This document shows positions 1-5,248 of a stretch of 5,248 bases of DNA, one piece after another. Location: the NCBI GenBank assembly GCA_964427655.1, contig CAYRWE010000325.1, forward strand, positions 1 to 5,248, in the 5' to 3' direction. Position 1 is the stretch's first letter, and the number at the start of each line of letters is the position of its first letter. The position numbers were made by a program, and so were the translations under genes. The notes under the pieces are model-generated. The model was given only the letters and a program-made list of their open reading frames with translations, was not told the DNA's origin and did not search any database. The DNA comes from CAVQNQ01 sp964427655. Its GTDB lineage: Bacteria > Acidobacteriota > Terriglobia > Bryobacterales > Bryobacteraceae.

Positions 1-54
1 GGACACCGCCCTCTCACGGCGGTAACGGGGGTTCGATTCCCCCACGGGACGCCA
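1..54 (+). tRNA. tRNA-Glu (anticodon CTC), 3' part only
   Basis: This is the 3' portion of a glutamate tRNA that decodes GAG codons. The anticodon stem CCGCC (6-10) pairs with GGCGG (18-22) around the loop CTCTCAC, which puts the anticodon CTC at 13-15. The T-arm GGGGG (27-31) pairs with CCCCC (39-43) around TTCGATT. The 3' acceptor strand is ACGGGAC (44-50), followed by discriminator G51 and an encoded CCA (52-54). The 5' acceptor strand and the D-arm lie outside the window, so acceptor pairing cannot be checked. The gene points into the accessory region, the usual arrangement when a mobile element has integrated at the 3' end of a tRNA gene and restored it. I see no clear terminator just after it. 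Confidence 0.95.
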
Positions 55-86
55 ATTAAATCAACGAGTTATGCTTCGGTTCTGGC

Positions 87-122
87 CGGCATGGTCGTTC
101 ATACGGCAAATATACGGCATGG
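87..122 (+). repeat. Iterated CGGCA motifs beside the tRNA end
   Basis: CGGCA occurs at 87-91, 104-108 and 115-119. Two copies belong to the longer direct repeat ATACGGCA (101-108 and 112-119), and two belong to CGGCATGG (87-94 and 115-122). The stretch is AT-richer than its surroundings and starts about 30 bases after the tRNA CCA. Short iterated sites in this position can be recombinase arm-binding sites next to a tRNA attachment core; that is inference. The rest of 55-276 holds no frame that resembles a real protein. Confidence 0.4.
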
Positions 123-276
123 ATGCTATCGGACGGGGCGGAACAGCACCCGGCCATGACCGGCCGCAAGCGTCCCGCGCGCGTCGTGAGGGGGCATGAT
201 CTGCCGCCGAGAATCCTGCACCCGTCGGCCCGTGGACGCGCGCGACGTGACGGAAGCGCCGGATGTGCCTTCGGGG

Positions 277-525
277 CTACTTTGGCGGGGGCGTCTCGGC
301 CGAGGAGGTCTCTGCCGCCTTTCGCGCTTCCGCCCGCGCCGCCGCGTCCTGCATCGACAGCGCCACGGCTGCGTGGTCCCGCGCCTTGCGGTAGCCCGCC
401 CGGATGTGTTCCGGCAGGCTCATGTCCAGCGCCGCCGCCTTGGCTCTCGACCACCCCAGCAGCACCTTGTACCTGTCGATACTGATTTTCGAGTTCTTCC
501 AGGGTGGGGACGGCATCGTTACCAT
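277..525 (-). pseudogene. Shorter paralogue of the SLPEHIRA small-gene family, probably decayed
   Basis: I do not recognise this family, and function is unknown. The reading frame runs to a TAG at 279-277. From ATG 525 it would encode 82 residues, with SLPEHIRA near residues 36-43 and MQDA near 58-61, then an Ala/Arg/Glu-rich tail. It has no signal peptide or membrane segment. Over 47 ungapped codons, from AGT at 483 through MQDA, I count about 30 residues identical to the gene at 784-1143. Where that gene has its likely ATG start, this copy has ATC (486-484), so it either begins further upstream (ATG 525 or 516) or has lost its start. It also lacks the roughly 50-residue C-terminal part of the other copy. 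Just upstream, 565-473 has conserved coding character in a different frame. It lies downstream of a recombinase tail on the same strand. It may be a pseudogene or a short expressed protein. Confidence 0.5.
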
Positions 526-565
526 AGAACTCGTCCGAGTCCCACGACCGCTTGCGAATGGGCGC
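473..565 (-). other. Conserved out-of-frame coding segment preceding the 277-525 gene
   Basis: Read in the frame whose codons begin at 565, these 31 codons give a peptide containing APIRKRSW, GNDA and TLEELENQYRQ. It aligns without gaps to 1130-1222, with about 18 of 31 residues identical. It is one frame away from the SLPEHIRA frame, which takes over immediately downstream. No stop codon ends it, since the frame stays open but turns into Gly-rich shadow sequence. It is probably the N-terminal part of the same ancestral protein, joined by a +1 frame change. Confidence 0.4.
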
Positions 566-593
566 GCTGCTGCGCGCGCAGTACGAATGCCGG

Positions 594-794
594 TCACGCC
601 CGCGCCAGGACGTTCCGCGCCGTTGAAGGATGCCACTCGCCACCGCGGGCGGCGCGGATGCCGCGGGCGTTCAGGGCCTCGGCGATCGCCCGGGTTGTCG
701 TTGTGCCGGCTGCCTGTAGCTCGCGCACCACCGGCAGCACATTCGCGGCGAAAGCGTCGGCGGCTTGACGGCTGGCGGCGGCGCTACGGCTCCC
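594..794 (-). pseudogene. C-terminal remnant of a serine recombinase (resolvase/invertase family)
   Basis: The frame encodes about 66 residues ending at TGA 596-594. It contains AADAFAANVLPVVRELQAAG, then AIAEALNARGIRAARGGEW and a final TARNVLARA. This is the familiar C-terminal segment of serine site-specific recombinases, with the 'ALNARGIRTARGG.W....V.N.L.R' helix-turn-helix ending. The N-terminal catalytic domain with its nucleophilic serine is absent: an in-frame stop lies at 827-825, and upstream sequence belongs to the 784-1143 gene, whose last codons overlap the remnant by about 11 bases. No plausible start codon precedes the conserved part, so I read it as a truncated relic of a former mobile element. 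Family assignment is from the motif alone. Confidence 0.75.
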
Positions 795-1143
795 CAGACG
801 CCTTGCGGCGCTCCAGTTCCGCCTTCAACTGCGGCAGGACGTACGTCAGCGACGGGGAGGCTTCCGGCTTGCCCTCCCACTCCTTGATGAAGTCCTGCAA
901 TTCCTTCGTCGGCGCGAACGGCGAGGGTGGATCGAGCAACAACATCGGGTGTGGCTCCGAAGAAGTTTTCTCCCGCGGGGTTCTCTTCACCCTCTCCACC
1001 GCGTCCTGCATGTGCAGGATCACCGCCGCCTTGTCCCTCACGCTGCGGGCCATCGCCCGGATGTGCTCCGGAAGGCTGTGGTCCGCCGCCGCCTTCCGGG
1101 CGCTGGACCACTGCATCAGCCGCTTCTTCCTGTCGCCACTCAT
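784..1143 (-). CDS. Orphan small protein, SLPEHIRA family, 119 aa
   Basis: This is a hypothetical protein of no family I can name. ATG 1143-1141 is preceded by GGAAG nine bases upstream, a reasonable ribosome-binding site, and the frame ends at TAG 786-784. Visible parts are a basic N-terminus (DRKKRLMQW), SLPEHIRA at residues 23-30, a helical stretch with RDKAAVILHMQDAVERVKR at about 35-54, a proline-rich linker at about 64-78, and a charged C-terminal helix (ELQDFIKEWEG, then LPQLKAELERRK). There is no signal peptide or membrane segment, so it is probably cytosolic. A longer start at ATG 1182 is possible. Its diverged paralogue is at 277-525. It is co-oriented with, and downstream of, the large restriction-modification gene, with about 255 bases between them, so there is no tight operon coupling. 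Its 3' end runs into a recombinase remnant, and its C-terminus may have been altered by that junction. Confidence 0.55.
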   Translation of the reverse strand: MSGDRKKRLMQWSSARKAAADHSLPEHIRAMARSVRDKAAVILHMQDAVERVKRTPREKTSSEPHPMLLLDPPSPFAPTKELQDFIKEWEGKPEASPSLTYVLPQLKAELERRKASGEP

Positions 1144-1222
1144 TTTCGAGGTCTTCCAGGGTTCGGGCCGCATCGTTACCGCAAGCCTCGCCCGAATTCC
1201 ACGGCTGCATGCGAACCGGCGC
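1130..1222 (-). other. Conserved out-of-frame coding segment preceding the 784-1143 gene
   Basis: Read with codons starting at 1222, these 31 codons give APVRMQPW, GNDA and TLEDLENEWRQ, matching 473-565 without gaps at about 18 of 31 residues. A possible ATG sits at 1210-1208. The segment overlaps the first codons of the 119-residue protein in another frame, and no stop codon separates them. The matching arrangement in the other copy argues that this segment belongs to the same protein or to a translationally linked leader. Confidence 0.4.
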
Positions 1223-1281
1223 GCCGCCTGTGTTTGCCGGAGCATGGGCGGCACATTCGCCGCGCAGGCTTCACCGCTCCC
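1189..1281 (-). pseudogene. Second, more decayed serine-recombinase tail
   Basis: In the frame starting at 1272 the sequence reads EACAANVPPMLRQTQAA. It aligns codon for codon with DAFAANVLPVVRELQAA of the remnant at 594-794, with 10 of 17 residues identical and differences often at third codon positions. A short match to the later RGIRA motif follows at 1203-1189. The intervening helix present in the other copy is missing, so about 140 bases separate the two copies in length. The shared GGGGAGC start near 1282 suggests that both tails were cut at a similar point. Only relic sequence remains, and no functional protein is expected. Homology to the other remnant is fairly clear over 1222-1272 and tentative outside it. 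Confidence 0.5.
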
Positions 1282-1332
1282 CGGTTCGCCGCTGCACCGG
1301 CCGCCTCCGTTTCGGCAGTTGGTGCGATCCAC

Positions 1333-1356
1333 CGGGGGTTCGATCCCCATGGGCGC
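1333..1356 (+). other. Imperfect copy of the tRNA T-arm and 3' end (candidate att-like site)
   Basis: CGGGGGTTCGAT (1333-1344) is identical to bases 26-37 of the tRNA-Glu at the left edge and in the same orientation. It is followed by CCCC, then ATGGGCGC, compared with CCCCC, then ACGGGACGC, in the tRNA. The match needs single-base gaps. It sits between the restriction-modification gene and the debris field. It could be a decayed attachment-site repeat, a piece of another tRNA, or chance similarity to the conserved T-arm consensus. Confidence 0.35.
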
Positions 1357-1398
1357 GAAAGGAGTCGGCACGGGTCCAAAGTCATGCGCCTCTGCCTG

Positions 1399-4300
1399 CT
1401 ATGCTGCGTAGCGACCGCTGCCCACCGGGCGGGCTTGGCCGAGCGCGGTCAGAGTGGCGAGCATTTCCTCCATCTTGCCGGGCCGTGGTGCCCCCTTGAA
1501 CCGGCGCGCAACGTCCCGCGCGGAAGTGGGGCCGCCAGACAAGGCGGCGCGCAGCACGACGAATTGCGACGGGGCATCCTTGGGCCAGGGTCGGAGGCCG
1601 GAAGCGGTTCCTTCGTTCACGGCCATTTCGCGCTGCACAATGCGGTGCTGTGTCTCTTCAGGCGCTTGGAAGTCCGGGCGCAGCCAGCGGACATGGCCCT
1701 CGGCTTCTTCGGCCGCGCGTTCCGCGTTCAGCGCCACCACGCGGGCCACCACCTCCACGCCCGGCAGGTCCGCCGGCCAGCCATAAGCAGCCGCCACCGC
1801 TTCGTCCAAGCGGTCGTGCAGCGTGCGCAGGATGGACACCTGGCCGGCATCGTGGATGTCCCGCTCGGCCGCAGTCAGCGGCCTGCCGGCCCGAACCGCA
1901 GCCAGCACGTTGTACAGGTTGGTCAGAGTCAGATGGGGAAACGCCGCGAACCGCGCCTTGCGGTGTGCGTCCAGTTCCTCCGCAATGGCGGCTATCTCCG
2001 CACGGTGGGCAACCGTTGCAGGCGGGAACGGAAATGGATCGAAGGCTTGAGTCTTCGCATAGACGGGATCGTTGCCGATCCCCAGCCAATTGCCTTGCGC
2101 CATCATCCAAGTGACGTGTTGGCGGCTTTGCAATATGCCGAGCACAAAGGCATCGGCAGACGCGATGACGATTAGCTTGTTGTCCGGGGCAATCTCGGCA
2201 GGCAGGAACGTGAAGATGCGGTGCTTGGCGGTCTCAACCGTGGCGACGTATCGAGGGAGACCTCCGAGAGCGTTCCGGAGGTCAATCCTCGGTTCGCCGA
2301 ATATCCACCAGTTCTCACGGTAGGTCGCACGATTGTTCTCCGCCCGCTCCGGCTTCACGCGCAAGAGAACATGCTGATACACAGCGGGGAATCGTTCTCG
2401 CACCTTTTCTTCTGCCAGCCCAAACAGGTCTATGACCATGAGTCCGCGCGACCGCTGCTGAAGATCACGGCCATTCAGGTAGGGGCGGATGTATTTATCC
2501 AGGCTGCGAACCCTTCCAAGCCCAAGTGAATGGGCTTGCGCCGGGGTGACGAGAAATCCGGACCCGTGCAACTTCACACCCGGACTTGCCAAACCTTCAT
2601 TCGCACGCAGCGGCTTCGCTGCCTTCACGTCAATGCCGATCGTGAGGTCCGAATTGATCCGGCCGCGTTTGGTGGCGAGCCGCACATCCGGCACACCATC
2701 GGCCCCTGCCGCTTCCTCTGCTACCGTCGCGAGTGTTCCGTCTCCGGTGCCGAGTTCGGCCACCGTCATGGCGATACGCACCGCGGCTGTGCCCGTTCCG
2801 TCCGCCCAAGGATGATCCGGGATAGCGAACACCAGATGGACCGGCGGCTTTCCTCCCAACGCATCGGCCACCACGCGGCGGCAGAATACCTGCCGGATGC
2901 TGTTGGACGAGATGAAGCCGAACCGGCGCGCATGCGGCGGCGCAGCGGCGCCCCTGGCCCGCTTGCGCGGATGTAACGCCTGCGCCGCCTTCCACCAGAA
3001 ATGCAAGGCCAGATCGGCGGACTTTGGCACCTTGGGATAGGCGCGCCAGAGCGCCCCAGCGTATCCGTCCCCGAGCTCGGCGCGGAGGTCCTTGCCTGCA
3101 ATAAAGGGGGGGTTGCCCACAATGAAGTCCGCATCCGGCCAGGTCGCCGCTTTGGCGCCGGCTGGCCGTAACACCAGCACCCGATCCGTTTCGTCCGGCA
3201 CGTCTTCGCCCGTGATCGGGTGCAGCTTGGTCCGCCCTCCCCAGCGCGTGACGGGGTTGCCCTTGGCGTCCCACTCTTCTTCTTCCCGGTCATAGGCCAG
3301 CAGTGCGTCCCGGTGCCGGATGTTGTGGAAGTCGCGGAGGATCGGCTCGGCCGGCGGCGCGTTGCCGTGCGTGCGGAAGTGCCATTGCAGGTAGCCAATC
3401 CACAACACAAGCTCGGCCACCGGCACGGCGCGCGGGTTCTTTTCCAGGCCGAGAAACTGGTGGGGGTCCACGCTCGCGCCCGCCACGTCCAGGCGGTCGC
3501 CTTCCCCCGGCGCAAGATCGGCCAGCAAGTCCAGCACTTCGCCTTCCAGCCGCTTCATCAACTCCATCGTGACATACAGGAAATTTCCGGTCCCGCAGGC
3601 CGGGTCCAGCACCCGGACGGCGCACAGTCGGGCATGGAAGGATCGCACCAGCGCCGCCGCGGCGGTCCGGTCGCCGGCCTCGGCCGTGGTGACAGCAGCC
3701 GCCTTCACGCCATCCCACTCCGCCCGCAACGGCTCCATGACGGTGGGCAGCACCAGCCTTTCCACGAAGGCGCGCGGGGTGAAGTGCGCGCCGAGCTGGC
3801 CGCGCTGCTGCGGGTCCAGCGCGTTTTCCAGCAGCGTGCCGAAAATGGCCGGCTCCACATCGGTCCAATCGCGGCGCGATGCCCGGATCAGCAAATCCAG
3901 CATGGCCGCGTCCACCGCCAGCGGGTCCGTACCACCGTCCGGCCCGGGTGCGAACAATCCGCCATTGAAGCGGAGCACCATCGCCCGCAGCGTGGTGGAG
4001 AAGCCGCCATCGTTCATGCGGCGCCAGAGCTCCCCCAGCAGCGGCACGAAGCCGGGCAGGTTGCCGCGGCAGTCTTCCAGCAGATCGGTAAGGGCGGTGC
4101 GCGTCGGCAGCAGCCCAACCGATTGGGCGAACATGCAGAAGATGCAGCGCATGAGGAAGATGGCGACTGTCTGCGGCGCATGGCGCGGCGCGTCCTTCGG
4201 GCCTTCCAGCGCCCGGGCCAGGCGGGCCAGATAGGCCGCAATGTCGCGCGTCACCCGCACCCGCTGCCGGGCCGGGTCCAGCGTGTGCGGATCGGTCCAG

Positions 4301-4887
4301 ACGGCGCGCAGCATGTCGCGCACCTCGGCCTGGCGCAGGTCCGGCAGGTAGAGGCGGAACCGTTCGCGGTCGGGAAACTGCGCGTAGTGCTTCCCGGTGC
4401 CGGAGAAGTCGGCATACACATCGAAGCAGAAGCCGATATCGCAGACGATGAGGAAGGGCGGCCAGCCCTCTTCGGCGGGCAGGTCGCGCGCGTAGCCTTC
4501 GGCCTGGCCCTTGGCGCGCAACATTGCCTGCGTCCAGCCGGGCGAGCGCCGGACGTTGGCGCGCCGCTCGGCATCGCCGAAGGTGAACAAGGCTGCCTGC
4601 GCTGGCGGGTTGCTGCCCTGCTTCGCTTCCAGCACGAAGCAGCCGCGCTTGTAGAGGTCTATCCGACGGGTGCTGGTGCTGCCGTCCGCCTCATAATGCG
4701 CCACGCTGCGTTCGTAGCGGTAGGCGCCGCCCGATCCGGTGGCGGGGTCGGGCCGGGGCACGTCCAGCACGCCGCAGAGTTCGTCCAGAAAGCGGACGTA
4801 GTTGGCCCGCTCGGCCAAGCCCGTGCCATCCCATCGGGCGATGAAGGCGGTTAGATTAGCGTCGGAAGGTTGCAGGGGCGTGCGCAC
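1399..4887 (-). CDS. MmeI-like Type IIL/IIG restriction-modification enzyme, 1162 aa
   Basis: A single polypeptide that both methylates adenine in an asymmetric site using S-adenosylmethionine and cuts DNA, acting in the cytoplasm against foreign DNA. Numbering is from GTG 4887. The nuclease domain spans roughly residues 8-155, with D77, E87 and K89 (IDLY, then LEAK) as the PD-(D/E)xK residues. A helical connector contains FLMRCIFCMFAQSVGL (244-259) and FNGGLFAP (307-314). The methyltransferase has GAHFTP near 366, motif I DPACGTGNF (428-436) and motif IV NPPF (592-595). A target-recognition region runs from about 799 to 945 (YLNGRDL, NWWIFGEPR, APDNKLIVIA), followed by DPFPFP (950-955). A helical C-domain reaches about 1060, and residues 1100-1162 resemble a winged helix. 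The frame stays open to ATG 5220, but similarity to the family begins near ANLTAFIARW, the upstream codons look non-coding, and GGTGGG lies 8 bases before this GTG. MmeI has about 919 residues, so this is a long member. It stands alone, with no separate methylase or specificity gene visible. Recognition sequence unknown. Confidence 0.88.
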   Translation of the reverse strand: MRTPLQPSDANLTAFIARWDGTGLAERANYVRFLDELCGVLDVPRPDPATGSGGAYRYERSVAHYEADGSTSTRRIDLYKRGCFVLEAKQGSNPPAQAALFTFGDAERRANVRRSPGWTQAMLRAKGQAEGYARDLPAEEGWPPFLIVCDIGFCFDVYADFSGTGKHYAQFPDRERFRLYLPDLRQAEVRDMLRAVWTDPHTLDPARQRVRVTRDIAAYLARLARALEGPKDAPRHAPQTVAIFLMRCIFCMFAQSVGLLPTRTALTDLLEDCRGNLPGFVPLLGELWRRMNDGGFSTTLRAMVLRFNGGLFAPGPDGGTDPLAVDAAMLDLLIRASRRDWTDVEPAIFGTLLENALDPQQRGQLGAHFTPRAFVERLVLPTVMEPLRAEWDGVKAAAVTTAEAGDRTAAAALVRSFHARLCAVRVLDPACGTGNFLYVTMELMKRLEGEVLDLLADLAPGEGDRLDVAGASVDPHQFLGLEKNPRAVPVAELVLWIGYLQWHFRTHGNAPPAEPILRDFHNIRHRDALLAYDREEEEWDAKGNPVTRWGGRTKLHPITGEDVPDETDRVLVLRPAGAKAATWPDADFIVGNPPFIAGKDLRAELGDGYAGALWRAYPKVPKSADLALHFWWKAAQALHPRKRARGAAAPPHARRFGFISSNSIRQVFCRRVVADALGGKPPVHLVFAIPDHPWADGTGTAAVRIAMTVAELGTGDGTLATVAEEAAGADGVPDVRLATKRGRINSDLTIGIDVKAAKPLRANEGLASPGVKLHGSGFLVTPAQAHSLGLGRVRSLDKYIRPYLNGRDLQQRSRGLMVIDLFGLAEEKVRERFPAVYQHVLLRVKPERAENNRATYRENWWIFGEPRIDLRNALGGLPRYVATVETAKHRIFTFLPAEIAPDNKLIVIASADAFVLGILQSRQHVTWMMAQGNWLGIGNDPVYAKTQAFDPFPFPPATVAHRAEIAAIAEELDAHRKARFAAFPHLTLTNLYNVLAAVRAGRPLTAAERDIHDAGQVSILRTLHDRLDEAVAAAYGWPADLPGVEVVARVVALNAERAAEEAEGHVRWLRPDFQAPEETQHRIVQREMAVNEGTASGLRPWPKDAPSQFVVLRAALSGGPTSARDVARRFKGAPRPGKMEEMLATLTALGQARPVGSGRYAA

Positions 4888-5018
4888 GGCACGATCCCAC
4901 CACGTTCTGTGCTGGAGCGCCAGACGAACGATCCGCGGAGCGTCGGATGCCGCGGCGATCGGATCGGAACTGCCTCTCTGTCTCAGTCCGCTGCGCGCGT
5001 CGCCGGTCACGCCGCCGG

Positions 5019-5036
5019 CTGATCGTTCGTGATCAG
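5019..5036. promoter_or_regulatory. Inverted repeat CTGATC-6-GATCAG upstream of the RM gene
   Basis: Perfect 6-base arms CTGATC (5019-5024) and GATCAG (5031-5036) flank GTTCGT. The internal decamer GATCGTTCGT (5021-5030) recurs in inverted orientation at 4924-4933, closer to the RM start. A repressor or autoregulator binding site is possible; no regulator gene is visible in the window. Short repeats of this size also occur by chance. Confidence 0.3.
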
Positions 5037-5057
5037 AGGCGGGCTGCTGGGCAGGGT

Positions 5058-5077
5058 TATATGCCCCATGGCATATA
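5058..5077. promoter_or_regulatory. Perfect AT-rich palindrome upstream of the RM gene
   Basis: Arms TATATGCC (5058-5065) and GGCATATA (5070-5077) are perfectly complementary with a CCAT spacer, and the centre contains CCATGG. It is one of the few AT-rich spots in a GC-rich window and lies about 170 bases before the proposed RM start, on the side from which transcription would come. CATATA/TATAAC on the minus strand could serve as a -10 element, but I find no convincing -35 at the right distance. It may be an operator or part of a promoter. Confidence 0.4.
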
Positions 5078-5128
5078 TTTGGCGCCACCAGCGCCGCGTT
5101 GAGGCTGCCCTTTGCCCGTCCGGCGGCG

Positions 5129-5248
5129 TCATGTCGTGCTGGGTGTTGTCGCATCGGGTGGCCTTTTGGCCAGATCGGCCAAGGCCCAACCAATGGGCGA
5201 CGCCCGAAGACGACGCTCAAACTCGGGATCGTCGGGCGTATTATTTCG
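5129..5248 (-). CDS. Possible C-terminal end of an upstream gene (39 codons visible)
   Basis: From the right edge the frame CGA AAT AAT ... stays open to TGA 5131-5129. The peptide includes DDPEFERRLRASPIGWALA and then DLAKRPPDATTPSTT, which has the look of a real charged helix with a disordered tail. I recognise no family. It would be on the same strand as the restriction-modification gene and end about 240 bases before its GTG start, so it could be the gene before it in the island. Codon use is less GC-biased than in the RM gene, which weakens the case or suggests a different origin. The overlapping frame that continues into the RM gene is the alternative reading. Confidence 0.35.
   Translation of the reverse strand, partial: RNNTPDDPEFERRLRASPIGWALADLAKRPPDATTPSTT

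Larger units (their letters stand above)
277..1281 (-). repeat. Diverged tandem duplication: recombinase tail plus orphan gene, two units
   Basis: Unit one (1281 down to 784) and unit two (794 down to 277) have the same order and strand: serine-recombinase tail, GNDA/TLE segment, SLPEHIRA gene. The units share DNA blocks such as GGTAACGATGC and CTCGAAAAT and about 60% protein identity, so the duplication is old or the units arrived separately from related elements. Unit one lacks about 140 bases of recombinase sequence; unit two lacks the C-terminal part of the orphan gene. Confidence 0.55.

Noticed and set aside
87..122. CRISPR-like array
   Set aside because: The repeat units are only 5-8 bases with irregular spacing and no spacers of uniform length.
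56..643. Minus-strand open frame of about 195 codons as a whole gene
   Set aside because: Only its 565-473 segment is conserved with the other copy. Downstream it is Gly-rich shadow of the SLPEHIRA frame, and the end near the tRNA shows no protein character.
1334..1348. Rho-independent terminator after the RM gene
   Set aside because: The GGGG/CCCC hairpin has short arms and is not followed by a T run on the minus strand; it is better explained as T-arm-like sequence.
949..2175. Long plus-strand open frame of about 408 codons
   Set aside because: It runs antisense through the RM gene's 3' part and the debris field, has biased Arg/His/Ala composition and no recognisable domain, and is explained by high-GC codons on the other strand.
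3220..4854. Long plus-strand open frame of about 544 codons
   Set aside because: It is antisense to the clear methyltransferase and nuclease domains of the RM gene, and its repetitive Gly/Arg/Gln/His-rich translation looks like a shadow frame.
4888..5220. N-terminal extension of the RM protein to ATG 5220
   Set aside because: The extra 111 residues have weak coding character, including AGA codons and a Ser/Arg/Gly-rich stretch. They cross the palindromes and overlap a different possible gene, and family similarity begins only after the GTG at 4887.

Overview
The window looks like a tRNA-anchored accessory region of a high-GC proteobacterium. An alphaproteobacterium is my best guess from the G/C-ending codons, the encoded CCA of the tRNA and the style of the recombinase and methylase proteins, but nothing here fixes the genus.

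Layout on the + strand. Bases 1-54 are the 3' part of a tRNA-Glu gene with anticodon CTC, reading rightwards into the rest of the window; its 5' half lies outside. Bases 55-276 hold no convincing gene, but carry a small cluster of AT-rich iterated motifs next to the tRNA end, as expected beside an integration site. Bases 277-1281 are a debris field on the minus strand, built from two diverged copies of one unit. Each copy has a serine-recombinase C-terminal remnant followed by a small gene of a family I do not recognise, marked by SLPEHIRA and MQDA. The copy at 784-1143 can be read as an intact 119-residue protein. The copy at 277-525 is shorter and has lost the matching ATG. Between this debris and the large gene, at 1333-1356, lies an imperfect copy of the tRNA T-arm and 3' end.

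Bases 1399-4887 (minus strand) hold the main gene, a large single-chain restriction-modification enzyme of the MmeI-like Type IIL/IIG kind. It carries a PD-(D/E)xK nuclease, a helical connector, an N6-adenine methyltransferase with DPACGTGNF and NPPF motifs, a target-recognition region, a C-terminal helical domain and an extra winged-helix-like tail. All the visible catalytic motifs are intact, so it is probably functional and would modify and cut DNA with no partner gene. The 241 bases upstream of it (4888-5128) contain two perfect short inverted repeats that may be operator or promoter elements. At the right edge (5129-5248, minus strand) there may be the last 39 codons of another gene.

Taken together this is a tRNA-Glu insertion hotspot carrying a stand-alone phage-defence gene, flanked by decayed recombinase pieces and a duplicated orphan gene. 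No intact integrase is visible. The most unusual feature is that both copies of the orphan gene show the same +1 change of reading frame at the same aligned site, with protein-level similarity on both sides of the switch.
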